Shown in pieces: positions 1-6,724 of a stretch of 7,798 nucleotides of DNA (positions are counted from its first letter, which is position 1; each line of letters opens with the position of its first letter). The DNA is from an uncultured Clostridia bacterium (lineage in GTDB: Bacteria; Bacillota; Clostridia; UBA1381). The stretch is taken from positions 1 to 7,798 of the forward strand of contig CALXSW010000185.1 of the NCBI GenBank assembly GCA_944391255.1. The letters run 5' to 3'. Made by a program: the position numbers and the translations under genes. The notes under the pieces were generated by a model, which saw nothing but the letters and a program-made list of their open reading frames with translations, did no database searches and was not told the DNA's origin.

Positions 1-198
1 GAGGTAGATCTTGAAATTGCAAAAAGACTGCGTGACGCGGTGCCGGCTGATAAATTATTTGTGGCTGAATCGGGAATAAGCAGTATAGATGATGTTAGAG
101 CATTTCAAAAGACAGGCGCGGACGCGGTGCTTATCGGAGAATTTCTGATGAGGGCAAATGACAGAAAAGCGCTGCTTAATGAGATGAAAAACATATGA
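1..198 (+). CDS. trpC: Indole-3-glycerol phosphate synthase, C-terminal fragment
   Basis: The frame is open from the first base and stops at TGA 196-198, giving 65 residues, about the last quarter of the usual ~260-residue enzyme; the start lies outside the window. TrpC closes carboxyphenylaminodeoxyribulose phosphate to indole-3-glycerol phosphate in cytoplasmic tryptophan synthesis. Visible family marks are the strand-7 AESGIS segment (fragment residues 22-27) and the strand-8 phosphate-binding segment GADAVLIGEFLMRA (39-52). Identity is supported by the trpF, trpB and trpA genes that follow on the same strand. There is no sign of a break; the gene is cut only by the window edge. Confidence 0.93.
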   Translation, partial: EVDLEIAKRLRDAVPADKLFVAESGISSIDDVRAFQKTGADAVLIGEFLMRANDRKALLNEMKNI

Positions 199-207
199 TA
201 TCGTAGA

Positions 208-263
208 AAGTTTGAATAAAAACCGCCCATCTCGCACGATCTGAACGGTTTTGATTTAAACTT
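208..263 (+). repeat. Imperfect stem-loop between trpC and trpF
   Basis: Bases 208-225 pair with 246-263 over 18 positions: 16 Watson-Crick pairs, one G-T wobble (214/257) and one A-G mismatch (218/253). The best core is AAAACCG (219-225) with CGGTTTT (246-252). The loop of 20 bases (226-245) holds a possible small inner ATC/GAT stem. It lies 9 bp after the trpC stop and 19 bp before the annotated trpF start. On the + strand it has no clean T-run after it; read on the - strand the arm ends in CGGTTTTT, which is more terminator-like. It may be an RNA-processing or attenuation hairpin, or a small palindromic repeat. Confidence 0.7.
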
Positions 264-282
264 GGTTTTGTGAAAGAAATCA

Positions 283-894
283 ATGGTCATAAACATGAAA
301 ATAAAGATTTGCGGAATATATAAAATACGCGATGCCGATCACATAAACAAATACATGCGCGATTACGCGGGATTTGTGTTTTATAAAAAAAGCCATAGAT
401 ATACAGATGACGATCTTGCGTCTGCACTCCGAAAGAGAATAGACAGCAGGATAAAGACTGTGGGTGTGTTTGTAGATGAGGATAAAGAGCATATAGCGGA
501 GCTGTATAAAAAAGGGATAATAAATATTATACAGCTGCACGGCCATGAGGACGAGGATTATATAAGGGAATTGAAAAAATATGTGCCAGATGCCGAAATA
601 TGGCAGGCGTTTGCGGTGCGCGAAAAAGCCGATCTTGAAAAGGCTCAAAGGAGCGCGGCTGATATGATAATCCTCGATAACGGATATGGGACAGGAAAAT
701 GCTTTGACTGGTCGCTCATAGAAAGCTTTAAAAGAGAATTTATACTCGCCGGCGGAGTAAATCCGGAGAATATAAGAGATGCGGCAGAACGGTTTTCGCC
801 ATGGGCGTTCGATCTCAGCTCGGGCGTTGAAACTGACAGGATAAAGGATGAAAAGAAAATAGCGGCAGTTATAGCCGCGGTAAGGAGTTTATGA
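283..894 (+). CDS. trpF: Phosphoribosylanthranilate isomerase
   Basis: A 203-residue TIM-barrel protein of normal family length. It isomerises N-(5-phosphoribosyl)anthranilate to the carboxyphenylamino-deoxyribulose phosphate used by TrpC. Family motifs run in order: KICGI (residues 8-12, with the catalytic-base Cys at 10), GFVFYKKSHRY (30-40), VGVFVDE (60-66), IQLHGHED (83-90), ILDNGYGTGKCFDW (130-143, with the general-acid Asp at 132), LAGGVNPENI (155-164) and FDLSSGVE (176-183). The ATG at 283 is taken because a weak GAAAG lies about 6 bp upstream. The in-frame ATG at 295 would give the MKIKICGI start usual in the family but has no visible RBS, so the start is uncertain by four codons. Its last codon overlaps the start of trpB (ATGA at 891-894). 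Confidence 0.95.
   Translation: MVINMKIKICGIYKIRDADHINKYMRDYAGFVFYKKSHRYTDDDLASALRKRIDSRIKTVGVFVDEDKEHIAELYKKGIINIIQLHGHEDEDYIRELKKYVPDAEIWQAFAVREKADLEKAQRSAADMIILDNGYGTGKCFDWSLIESFKREFILAGGVNPENIRDAAERFSPWAFDLSSGVETDRIKDEKKIAAVIAAVRSL
882..887 (+). promoter_or_regulatory. trpB ribosome binding site inside the end of trpF
   Basis: AAGGAG lies 3 bases before the ATG at 891 and 9 bases before the in-frame ATG at 897. The longer spacing is nearer the usual optimum, so translation may begin at 897 (MSKGRFGIHGGQ), two codons inside the annotated start. Confidence 0.6.
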
Positions 895-2081
895 AAATGT
901 CTAAAGGAAGATTTGGTATACACGGCGGTCAGTACATACCTGAAACGCTTATGAATGCCGTAAACGAGCTTGAAACGGCATATAATTTTTATAAGAATGA
1001 TGAGGAGTTTAACAGGGAGCTGACAGAGCTGCTTAATGAATACGCTAACAGACCGTCAAGACTTTATTACGCGGAGAAGATGACAAAGGATCTTGGCGGA
1101 GCAAAGATATATTTAAAGCGAGAGGATCTCAATCACACAGGCGCGCATAAAATAAACAATGTTTTAGGTCAGGCGCTTTTGGCGAAGAAAATGGGTAAAA
1201 CAAGACTTATAGCCGAAACAGGCGCCGGACAGCATGGAGTTGCGACAGCCACAGCGGCGGCGCTTATGGGAATGGAATGCGTCGTATTTATGGGCGAAGA
1301 GGACACGATAAGGCAGGCTCTGAATGTTTACCGCATGCGTCTTTTAGGCGCTGAGGTAGTTGCTGTAAAGAGCGGCACAGCCACACTTAAAGACGCCGTT
1401 TCAGAGGCAATGCGCGAATGGACAAAGAGAATAGACGATACTCATTACTGTCTTGGCTCGGTAATGGGACCTCACCCGTTCCCTACTATGGTAAGAGATT
1501 TTCAGGCTGTTATCTCAAAGGAAATAAAAGAGCAGATAATGAAAAAAGAAGACAGACTGCCTGACGCTGTTATTGCGTGCGTTGGCGGAGGCTCAAACGC
1601 GATAGGCAGCTTTTACCATTTCATAGATGATAAGGACGTCAGACTTATAGGCTGCGAGGCGGCAGGAAGAGGAATAGACACGTTTGAAACAGCGGCGACA
1701 GTAAACACGGGAAGCCTTGGCATATTCCACGGAATGAAGTCATACTTCTGTCAGAATGAATACGGTCAGATAGCGCCGGTATATTCTATATCGGCAGGTC
1801 TTGACTATCCGGGAGTAGGGCCAGAACACGCGTATCTTCACGATATAGGAAGAGCGGAATATGTGCCTGTAACAGATGATGAGGCGGTAAACGCGTTTGA
1901 ATACCTGTCAAAAACAGAGGGTATTATTCCGGCTATAGAAAGCTCTCATGCTATAGCTCACGCTATAAAGATAGCTCCTAAAATGGATAAGGATAAGATA
2001 ATTGTTATAACTGTATCGGGCAGAGGCGACAAGGACTGCGCTGCTATAGCGAGATACAGAGGGGAGGATATTCATGAGTAA
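891..2081 (+). CDS. trpB: Tryptophan synthase beta chain
   Basis: A 396-residue PLP enzyme of standard length that condenses indole with L-serine to give tryptophan, as the beta subunit of the alpha2-beta2 complex. It opens with the typical GRFGIHGGQYIPETL segment. Other marks are the PLP Schiff-base Lys87 in GAHKINNVLGQ, catalytic Glu109 in AETGAGQHG, the PLP-phosphate loop GGGSNAIG (232-239), Asp305 in LDYPGVGPEH, and Ser376 in VSGRGDKD near the pyridine nitrogen. The numbering matches the enterobacterial enzyme almost exactly in the first 300 residues. It overlaps trpF by ATGA and trpA by 8 bp, indicating translational coupling. This is the canonical partner of TrpA, as the adjacent gene confirms. 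The start could instead be the ATG at 897. Confidence 0.97.
   Translation: MKMSKGRFGIHGGQYIPETLMNAVNELETAYNFYKNDEEFNRELTELLNEYANRPSRLYYAEKMTKDLGGAKIYLKREDLNHTGAHKINNVLGQALLAKKMGKTRLIAETGAGQHGVATATAAALMGMECVVFMGEEDTIRQALNVYRMRLLGAEVVAVKSGTATLKDAVSEAMREWTKRIDDTHYCLGSVMGPHPFPTMVRDFQAVISKEIKEQIMKKEDRLPDAVIACVGGGSNAIGSFYHFIDDKDVRLIGCEAAGRGIDTFETAATVNTGSLGIFHGMKSYFCQNEYGQIAPVYSISAGLDYPGVGPEHAYLHDIGRAEYVPVTDDEAVNAFEYLSKTEGIIPAIESSHAIAHAIKIAPKMDKDKIIVITVSGRGDKDCAAIARYRGEDIHE
2061..2067 (+). promoter_or_regulatory. trpA ribosome binding site inside trpB
   Basis: GGGGAGG ends 6 bases before the trpA ATG at 2074, within the last codons of trpB. This fixes the trpA start and supports coupled translation of the two subunits. 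Confidence 0.8.
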
Positions 2082-2841
2082 TATAAAAACAGCCTTTGAG
2101 AACGGAAAGGCATTCATAGCGTTTATAACATGCGGTGATCCTGATCTGGACACAACTGAAAAGATAATAGAAACTATGGCTGAAAACGGCGTTGATATGA
2201 TAGAGCTTGGAATACCGTTTTCCGATCCTACAGCCGAGGGACCTGTTATACAGGCGGCAAATCTGAGAGGACTTGCTCAGGGCGTTACTACAGACAAGGT
2301 TTTTGATATGATAAGACGCGTCAGAAAGCGCGTCAGCATACCTATGGTATTTATGACATATGCGAATGTTGTATTCTCATACGGAACAGAAAGATTTATA
2401 AGGACAGCCGCTGAGGTTGGCATGAGCGGATTGATACTGCCGGATGTGCCATACGAGGAAAAGGCGGAATTTGCCGATGTCTGCAAGAAATACGGACTTG
2501 ATCTTATATCGCTTATAGCGCCTACATCTGATGAAAGGATAGGAATGATAGCGTCATCGGCAGAAGGGTTTGTATACTGTGTTTCATCGCTTGGAGTTAC
2601 GGGAACGAGAAGCGAGATAACGAGTGATATAGACTCGATGATAGCGTCGGTAAGAGAAAATACTGATATACCTGTCGCGATAGGCTTTGGCATATCAAAC
2701 CCGGAGCAGGCAGCGCAGATGGCAGCAAAAGCAGACGGAATAATAATTGGTTCGGCAATAGTAAAATTGATTGAAAAATACGGAAAAGACTGTGTTCCGT
2801 ACGTGAAGAAATTTGTAAAAGAAATTTCAGCGGCATTATAA
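2074..2841 (+). CDS. trpA: Tryptophan synthase alpha chain
   Basis: A 255-residue TIM-barrel protein of usual length. It cleaves indole-3-glycerol phosphate to indole, which is channelled to TrpB, and glyceraldehyde 3-phosphate. Seen in order: FITCGDPD (17-24), MIELGIPFSDP (42-52) with catalytic Glu44 (E. coli Glu49), the loop-6 segment SSLGVTGTRSEI (171-182), and the phosphate-binding segments GFGIS (204-208) and GSAIVK (226-231). The position of E. coli catalytic Asp60 is Glu55 here (TAEGPVIQ instead of ADGP), with the same 11-residue spacing from Glu44. The rest is well conserved, so the enzyme is probably active, and I believe this variant is shared by some clostridial TrpA proteins. It is the last gene of the operon; its stop is followed within 11 bp by an inverted-repeat region. 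Confidence 0.96.
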   Translation: MSNIKTAFENGKAFIAFITCGDPDLDTTEKIIETMAENGVDMIELGIPFSDPTAEGPVIQAANLRGLAQGVTTDKVFDMIRRVRKRVSIPMVFMTYANVVFSYGTERFIRTAAEVGMSGLILPDVPYEEKAEFADVCKKYGLDLISLIAPTSDERIGMIASSAEGFVYCVSSLGVTGTRSEITSDIDSMIASVRENTDIPVAIGFGISNPEQAAQMAAKADGIIIGSAIVKLIEKYGKDCVPYVKKFVKEISAAL

Positions 2842-2852
2842 AAAAGACAAAT

Positions 2853-2890
2853 GAGGCTGTTGCAAAACTCAGCAAGTTTGCAGCAGCCTC
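2853..2890 (+). repeat. 38-bp hairpin repeat just after trpA, possible terminator
   Basis: GAGGCTGTTGCAAA (2853-2866) pairs with TTTGCAGCAGCCTC (2877-2890) over 14 positions with one G-T wobble; the 10-base loop can close by two more pairs past a bulged A. It starts 11 bp after the trpA stop, so it could end trp transcription, but the sequence after it (GTGGGGCTTT) lacks a proper T-run. Both arms are copies of the same motif found at the ends of the adjacent 237-bp element. The motif shares CTGTTGCAAA with the ends of IS26-type (IS6 family) insertion sequences, which may be coincidence. Confidence 0.75.
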
Positions 2891-2917
2891 GTGGGGCTTT
2901 AGCAAAATAGTGCAGAA

Positions 2918-2990
2918 CGGACGAAACGAAGGGGCGCAGCCCCCTTGCCCGAAGGTGTACGTTGGTACATCGAGTGGTGAGTTTCGTTCG
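2918..2990 (+). repeat. Stem 1 of the 237-bp element with two inner hairpins
   Basis: CGGACGAAAC (2918-2927) pairs with GTTTCGTTCG (2981-2990) over 10 positions with one wobble. It encloses a hairpin AAGGGG/CCCCTT (2929-2934 with 2941-2946, loop CGCAGC) and another GGTGTAC/GTACATC (2954-2960 with 2965-2971, one wobble, loop GTTG). Together these form a plausible three-way junction. Confidence 0.7.
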
Positions 2991-2993
2991 TAA

Positions 2994-3103
2994 CATAAAG
3001 CGATTTTTATGCTGAAATTTTCATTTATGAAAATTTCCACCTCAACTATTAATAGTAGAAAGCCACAAAAATGGCTTATCTGCTTCGTTCTTTTCGCTTT
3101 ATG
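2994..3103 (+). repeat. Stem 2 of the 237-bp element with three inner palindromes
   Basis: CATAAAGCGA (2994-3003) pairs perfectly with TCGCTTTATG (3094-3103). Inside are a perfect 10-bp hairpin GAAATTTTCA/TGAAAATTTC (3014-3023 with 3028-3037, loop TTTA), the perfect 12-bp palindrome ACTATTAATAGT (3045-3056), and the hairpin AAGCCA/TGGCTT (3060-3065 with 3072-3077). This density of exact pairing points to selection on structure or to an element that spreads as a unit. Confidence 0.7.
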
Positions 3104-3146
3104 TGGTCTGTGCATTTTGCTACAGCCCCTTTTTTGATTAAAAGAT

Positions 3147-4877
3147 CTATATACCCCAGTCCTGACTCATCATCTGGAGCTTTACCATGTGCGGATATAT
3201 TTTTCCGGTTTTCATTAGATCATCGGGACGTCCCTGTTCAGCGACGGTGCCGCCTGAAAGCACGATCACCTTATCGGCGCCGCTCACCGTCCGCATACGA
3301 TGTGCGATAACAAGCACCGTCTTATCCTTTATGAGCCTTGAAAGCGCCGCTTGTATCAGTGTCTCGTTTTCAACGTCAAGGCTTGCCGTTGCCTCGTCCA
3401 ACAGGATGATCGGCGCGTCTTTTAAGAATGCTCTTGCGATGGAGATACGCTGGCGTTCGCCGCCCGACAGCTCGCAGCCGTTCTCACCGATCATGCTGTT
3501 GTAGCCGTCCGGCAGTTTGTTTACAAACTCCTCGCAGTTGGCAAGCCGTGCCGCGGCTATGACCTCCTCGTCGGTTGCGTCCTTTTTCCCGATCCTGATA
3601 TTTTCCTTTACGGTGTTGTTGAATAATGTAACGTCCTGGAACACAATGGAATATAGCGACAGCAGCGTTTCCGGCTCTATTTTTGATATATCCATACCGC
3701 CAACCGTGATCTTTCCCTTGTCAATATCCCAAAAGCGTGCAGCAAGGCGGGATACCGTAGTTTTTCCTCCGCCGGAGGGGCCGACAAGAGCCGTGACCTC
3801 ACCCTGCTTTGCGGTGAACGACACATCTTTCAATACGGTCTCGCCCGTGTTATACGCAAAGCCAACATGCTCGAACTTAATATCGCAGCCGTGGTTTGTT
3901 ATCACATTCGAGCCGGTCTGGACGGGACGGTCGAGTATCTCATTCATGCGGTCAATATTTGTCCTTGTGGATATGACCGCCGCAAGATTCTGGAGGGCGC
4001 CTTCCAGCGGTGAATAAAGCCTTGAGGCAACAAGCAGGAACATAAAGAAGAGGGGAATGTTTATCTCCCCGCGTATAAGCAGAACCGATCCGACAAGGGC
4101 CACTGTGGCAATGCCGAATTTTAATATAAGTGTTGATGAGACGACAAATAGCGCTGTTCCCAGCTCGGTTATGATGTGCCGTTTTTCGGCGTAATCTATC
4201 TTCTTGTCAAGCCCTCTGAGATAGCGCTTCTCGGCATTATTTGCCTTCAGATCCTGCAGGCTTTCGATACACTCTTGAACACCGGTCTCAAGCGCGACAT
4301 TTGCGGCAGAGGCTTTTTTATTAAAGTACCCTTGAATACGCGCCGAAAAGAGCGTTATCGCAAAAGCGACCGGCAGCACCCATACAGCTGCCAAAGCCAT
4401 GCGCCAATCATAGAAAAACAAGCATATTGAAATAAGCGTTGTGGAGATGACAGAGCCTGCAAGGGCCGGAACGTAATGCGAAAATGCCGTTTCGAGAGTA
4501 GCACAGTCACCCATGACCGAATTTGTCAGGTCGGCAAGGTCCTTTTTTCCGAAGAAAGAAAGCGGTATCTTTCGCAGCTGCTCGGCAAGAGTTATGCGCC
4601 GTACACCGCTTTCCACATATGTAGCAAGATATGTGGCGTTGTACTGAAAATATGTCACGACAAATATGAGAGTAAGGCAGATAAGCGCGCCGACAGTATA
4701 AAAGACTATCCTGCCGCCGGTCACGCCGCCGTTCATCATGTCGATGACGAGATAATATAAAAGTCCAACGGGCAGCATGAATGATATATCCTGTGCAACG
4801 CAGACAAGGCAGCCCTTTATCAGATCGACAGCGCCTTGTCTTGACAGTGCAAAGCGTCTTTGAAGCTTTTTTATCAT
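3147..4877 (-). CDS. ABC exporter half-transporter (membrane domain fused to ATPase), second of a pair
   Basis: A 576-residue fused exporter subunit. The N-terminal half (about 1-300) is a membrane domain with hydrophobic segments near residues 21-46, 56-78, 136-157, 159-178 and 241-284. The ATPase domain follows: Walker A GPSGGGKTT (366-374), Q-loop Gln414, signature LSGGERQ (470-476), Walker B IILLDEAT with Asp494 and Glu495, and switch His526. All catalytic residues are intact. The start at 4877 is preferred over the in-frame ATG at 4934 because AGGAGG lies 10 bases upstream and the ATGA overlaps the previous stop. It should sit in the cytoplasmic membrane and pair with the product of the preceding gene. 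The overall look recalls the Irt/Ybt siderophore-linked group, but the substrate cannot be read from sequence; a drug or peptide exporter is equally possible. Confidence 0.92.
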   Translation of the reverse strand: MIKKLQRRFALSRQGAVDLIKGCLVCVAQDISFMLPVGLLYYLVIDMMNGGVTGGRIVFYTVGALICLTLIFVVTYFQYNATYLATYVESGVRRITLAEQLRKIPLSFFGKKDLADLTNSVMGDCATLETAFSHYVPALAGSVISTTLISICLFFYDWRMALAAVWVLPVAFAITLFSARIQGYFNKKASAANVALETGVQECIESLQDLKANNAEKRYLRGLDKKIDYAEKRHIITELGTALFVVSSTLILKFGIATVALVGSVLLIRGEINIPLFFMFLLVASRLYSPLEGALQNLAAVISTRTNIDRMNEILDRPVQTGSNVITNHGCDIKFEHVGFAYNTGETVLKDVSFTAKQGEVTALVGPSGGGKTTVSRLAARFWDIDKGKITVGGMDISKIEPETLLSLYSIVFQDVTLFNNTVKENIRIGKKDATDEEVIAAARLANCEEFVNKLPDGYNSMIGENGCELSGGERQRISIARAFLKDAPIILLDEATASLDVENETLIQAALSRLIKDKTVLVIAHRMRTVSGADKVIVLSGGTVAEQGRPDDLMKTGKIYPHMVKLQMMSQDWGI

Positions 4878-6652
4878 AACTGTTTTTCCTCCTTTTCTAT
4901 TTTCCAGTCCGCAGATTTTGAATAATTCTCCCACATGCGTGAGAATATTCCGCCTTTCTCGATAAGCTCGGAGAATGTGCCGCTTTCGGCTATACTGCCC
5001 TCACTCATTACGCAGATGCGGTCCGCGTTCGTGACCGACGACAGCCTGTGGGCTATCATTATGACCGTCTTGCCCTTTGAAAGAGCCGACATAGCCTGCT
5101 GTACGCGTACCTCATTGTCAGGGTCGGCAAAGGCTGTTGCCTCATCGAGAATCAGAATAGGCGCATTTTTGAGCACGGCTCTTGCTATAGCAACCCTCTG
5201 CTGTTCACCGCCCGAAAGGTATATGCCGTTCGCTCCCACGACTGTGTCTATGCCGTCCGGCAGTTTTGCGATTATATCGGAGCACTGCGCCGTTTCCAAA
5301 GCGCGCATTACTTCTTCTCTTGAAGCCTCCGGCCTTGCCATCCTCACATTTTCAAGTATCGACGCCTTGATAAGACGGCTGTTCTGGAATACGAACGATA
5401 CCGTGTCCATAAGCTTCTCCTTGGGAATGTCACGTATATCCGTGCCGCCTATGAGCACACGTCCCTTTTGCGGGTCGAAAAACCTTGTGATGATATTCGC
5501 AAGAGTCGTCTTACCGCCACCCGAAGGGCCCACAAGCGCCGTTGTCTCTCCCGGTTTTATCGACAGGGAAACATCGTTTAAGGCGTTTTTTACACCGTCG
5601 TAGCTGTAGCTCACATGCTCGAGCGAAACGGAATTATCGGACGGGACTCTGCCGCGGCTGCTTTCTGAAAGCGGCTTTTCGCCGAGCACTTCATCTATCC
5701 TGCCAAGCGCATCGTTTACGATCATCGCATCCTCGCTCATAAACATTATTTTTGTGAGCGTAGTACTGATCACGGGAGTTATGATGATATAGAAGATAAG
5801 ATTTAAGAGCAGGTCATTCGTTACGCCGCCCTGTGAAAATATGATGGCTCCGGCTATCAAAAACGCGAATACTCCGTTTATCGCCGTGGTGTAAAACATC
5901 ATTGGCAGGCGCAGCGCCTTTGTATAGGCTATGACCCATTTTTCGTAATTGTCTATGGACGCCTTAAAGCGCTTAAAAGAAAACACCGTCTGGCCGAATG
6001 TTTTTACAACAGGTATGCCGCGGACATATTCCACTGCCTCGTTGGACATATCGGACAGTGAGTTTTGATATTCTTTCATTTTTTGCTCCATGCTCGCGCC
6101 CGTCATCTTAGTCATTATCATAAATCCCAAAACAACAGGGACAAGACTTAAAAGCCCGAGCCGCCAGTCGAACACGAGCAGCAGAAACAGCAGACCTATC
6201 GGCGTTGTGATCGCTCCGGCTTTGTCCGGCAGCCTGTGCGCCAGATAGGTTTCGGCAGCGGAGCTTGAATCGTTCACTATCCTCCTGAGCTTTCCGCTGC
6301 CGTACTTTTCTGTGATACCCAAGGGCAGCGCGGCAATATGGCGCATAAGCGCCTTTCTGATATTTGAGGCAATCCTGAATGCGCTCAGATGTGAGCACAT
6401 AAGCGCCGCTATGTACACGATAATAGATATTACCGCAAACAGCACTGCCGACCAGCCGTAGCTTACGACATTCCCGGCTTTTGAAAAATCGGGGGATACC
6501 TCAAGTATGTCATGGATGATGCGCCATATATACAAAAACGGCACCAGTGCAAGCAGCGCGCTTGCGGATGACAGCACCCACGAAAGGTATGTCAGTACTC
6601 TGTGCCTGCCGGCATAGCTCATCAGCCTTGATAAGTTAGATCGTTTCTTCAT
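4874..6652 (-). CDS. ABC exporter half-transporter (membrane domain fused to ATPase), first of a pair
   Basis: A 592-residue fused exporter subunit. Hydrophobic segments lie near residues 19-45, 67-90, 148-182 and 245-300. The ATPase domain has Walker A GPSGGGKTT (375-383), Q-loop Gln423, signature LSGGEQQ (479-485), Walker B ILILDEAT with Asp503 and Glu504 followed by AFADPDNE, and switch His535. It appears complete and catalytically intact. The start is supported by AGGAGG (6661-6666) 8 bases upstream. Its TGA overlaps the ATG of the next ABC gene, so the two are cotranslated and almost certainly form a heterodimeric exporter in the cytoplasmic membrane. A TetR-family gene lies directly upstream on the same strand, as is common for exporters induced by their substrate. 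The substrate is unknown; siderophore, drug or peptide export are candidates. Confidence 0.93.
   Translation of the reverse strand: MKKRSNLSRLMSYAGRHRVLTYLSWVLSSASALLALVPFLYIWRIIHDILEVSPDFSKAGNVVSYGWSAVLFAVISIIVYIAALMCSHLSAFRIASNIRKALMRHIAALPLGITEKYGSGKLRRIVNDSSSAAETYLAHRLPDKAGAITTPIGLLFLLLVFDWRLGLLSLVPVVLGFMIMTKMTGASMEQKMKEYQNSLSDMSNEAVEYVRGIPVVKTFGQTVFSFKRFKASIDNYEKWVIAYTKALRLPMMFYTTAINGVFAFLIAGAIIFSQGGVTNDLLLNLIFYIIITPVISTTLTKIMFMSEDAMIVNDALGRIDEVLGEKPLSESSRGRVPSDNSVSLEHVSYSYDGVKNALNDVSLSIKPGETTALVGPSGGGKTTLANIITRFFDPQKGRVLIGGTDIRDIPKEKLMDTVSFVFQNSRLIKASILENVRMARPEASREEVMRALETAQCSDIIAKLPDGIDTVVGANGIYLSGGEQQRVAIARAVLKNAPILILDEATAFADPDNEVRVQQAMSALSKGKTVIMIAHRLSSVTNADRICVMSEGSIAESGTFSELIEKGGIFSRMWENYSKSADWKIEKEEKQL
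4888..4893 (-). promoter_or_regulatory. Ribosome binding site that sets the start of the second ABC gene
   Basis: AGGAGG on the - strand, inside the last codons of the first ABC gene and 10 bases before the ATG at 4877. It argues against the longer reading that begins at 4934, whose 19 extra residues lie wholly in the overlapping upstream gene. Confidence 0.75.
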
Positions 6653-6660
6653 CCAAAGAA

Positions 6661-6666
6661 CCTCCT
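6661..6666 (-). promoter_or_regulatory. Ribosome binding site of the first ABC gene
   Basis: A full AGGAGG on the - strand, 8 bases before the ATG at 6652. It is among the strongest in the window and fits efficient translation of the exporter. Confidence 0.8.
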
Positions 6667-6685
6667 CGTAAATTTTTTATGATAA

Positions 6686-6704
6686 AAACGGCATGTGTCC
6701 GTTT
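6686..6704 (-). other. Short leader hairpin before the exporter genes
   Basis: On the - strand AAACGG (6704-6699) pairs with CCGTTT (6691-6686) across a 7-base loop, followed by a few T and A residues. It sits about 20 bases before the RBS. It may be a weak terminator or leader structure; six pairs is short, so chance is possible. Confidence 0.35.
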
Positions 6705-6724
6705 CATATCCCAGCCAAACAAAG

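Larger units (their letters stand above)
2893..3129. mobile_element. 237-bp non-coding element with 16-bp terminal inverted repeats (MITE-like)
   Basis: The left end GGGGCTTTAGCAAAAT (2893-2908) and the reverse complement of the right end (3114-3129, GGGGCTGTAGCAAAAT) agree at 15 of 16 positions. The interior holds no convincing gene and is made of nested inverted repeats, listed separately. It fills the gap between two converging operons, 51 bp after the trpA stop and 17 bp past the stop of the - strand ABC gene. I see no clear target-site duplication. A non-autonomous transposable element is the simplest reading; a conserved structured RNA or a bidirectional terminator repeat is the alternative. 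The T-run after the right end (3130-3135) could serve + strand termination. Confidence 0.6.

Noticed and set aside
199..282. Trp leader attenuator or T-box before the operon
   Set aside because: The gap is inside the operon and has no Trp-codon leader peptide or T-box sequence; the operon's true leader lies outside the window.
2597..3115. A 172-codon - strand frame across the end of trpA and the repeat element
   Set aside because: It runs antisense to the well-supported trpA, has no RBS, and its upstream part is made of the hairpin arms of the repeat. It is a chance frame, of the kind often mis-annotated as a hypothetical protein.
2853..3129. CRISPR array or complete insertion sequence
   Set aside because: There are no evenly spaced direct repeats with unique spacers, and no transposase frame; only inverted repeats are present.
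3071..3310. A 79-codon + strand frame beginning in the repeat element
   Set aside because: It is antisense to the conserved C-terminus of the second ABC subunit, starts inside a hairpin arm and has no RBS.
3517..4017. Long + strand frames opposite the ABC genes, also at 4935-5603
   Set aside because: The opposite strand carries intact Walker A, signature and Walker B motifs in a continuous frame, so these are shadows.
4878..4934. Longer N-terminus for the second ABC subunit
   Set aside because: The extra 19 residues lie wholly within the upstream gene; the AGGAGG and ATGA overlap support the start at 4877.
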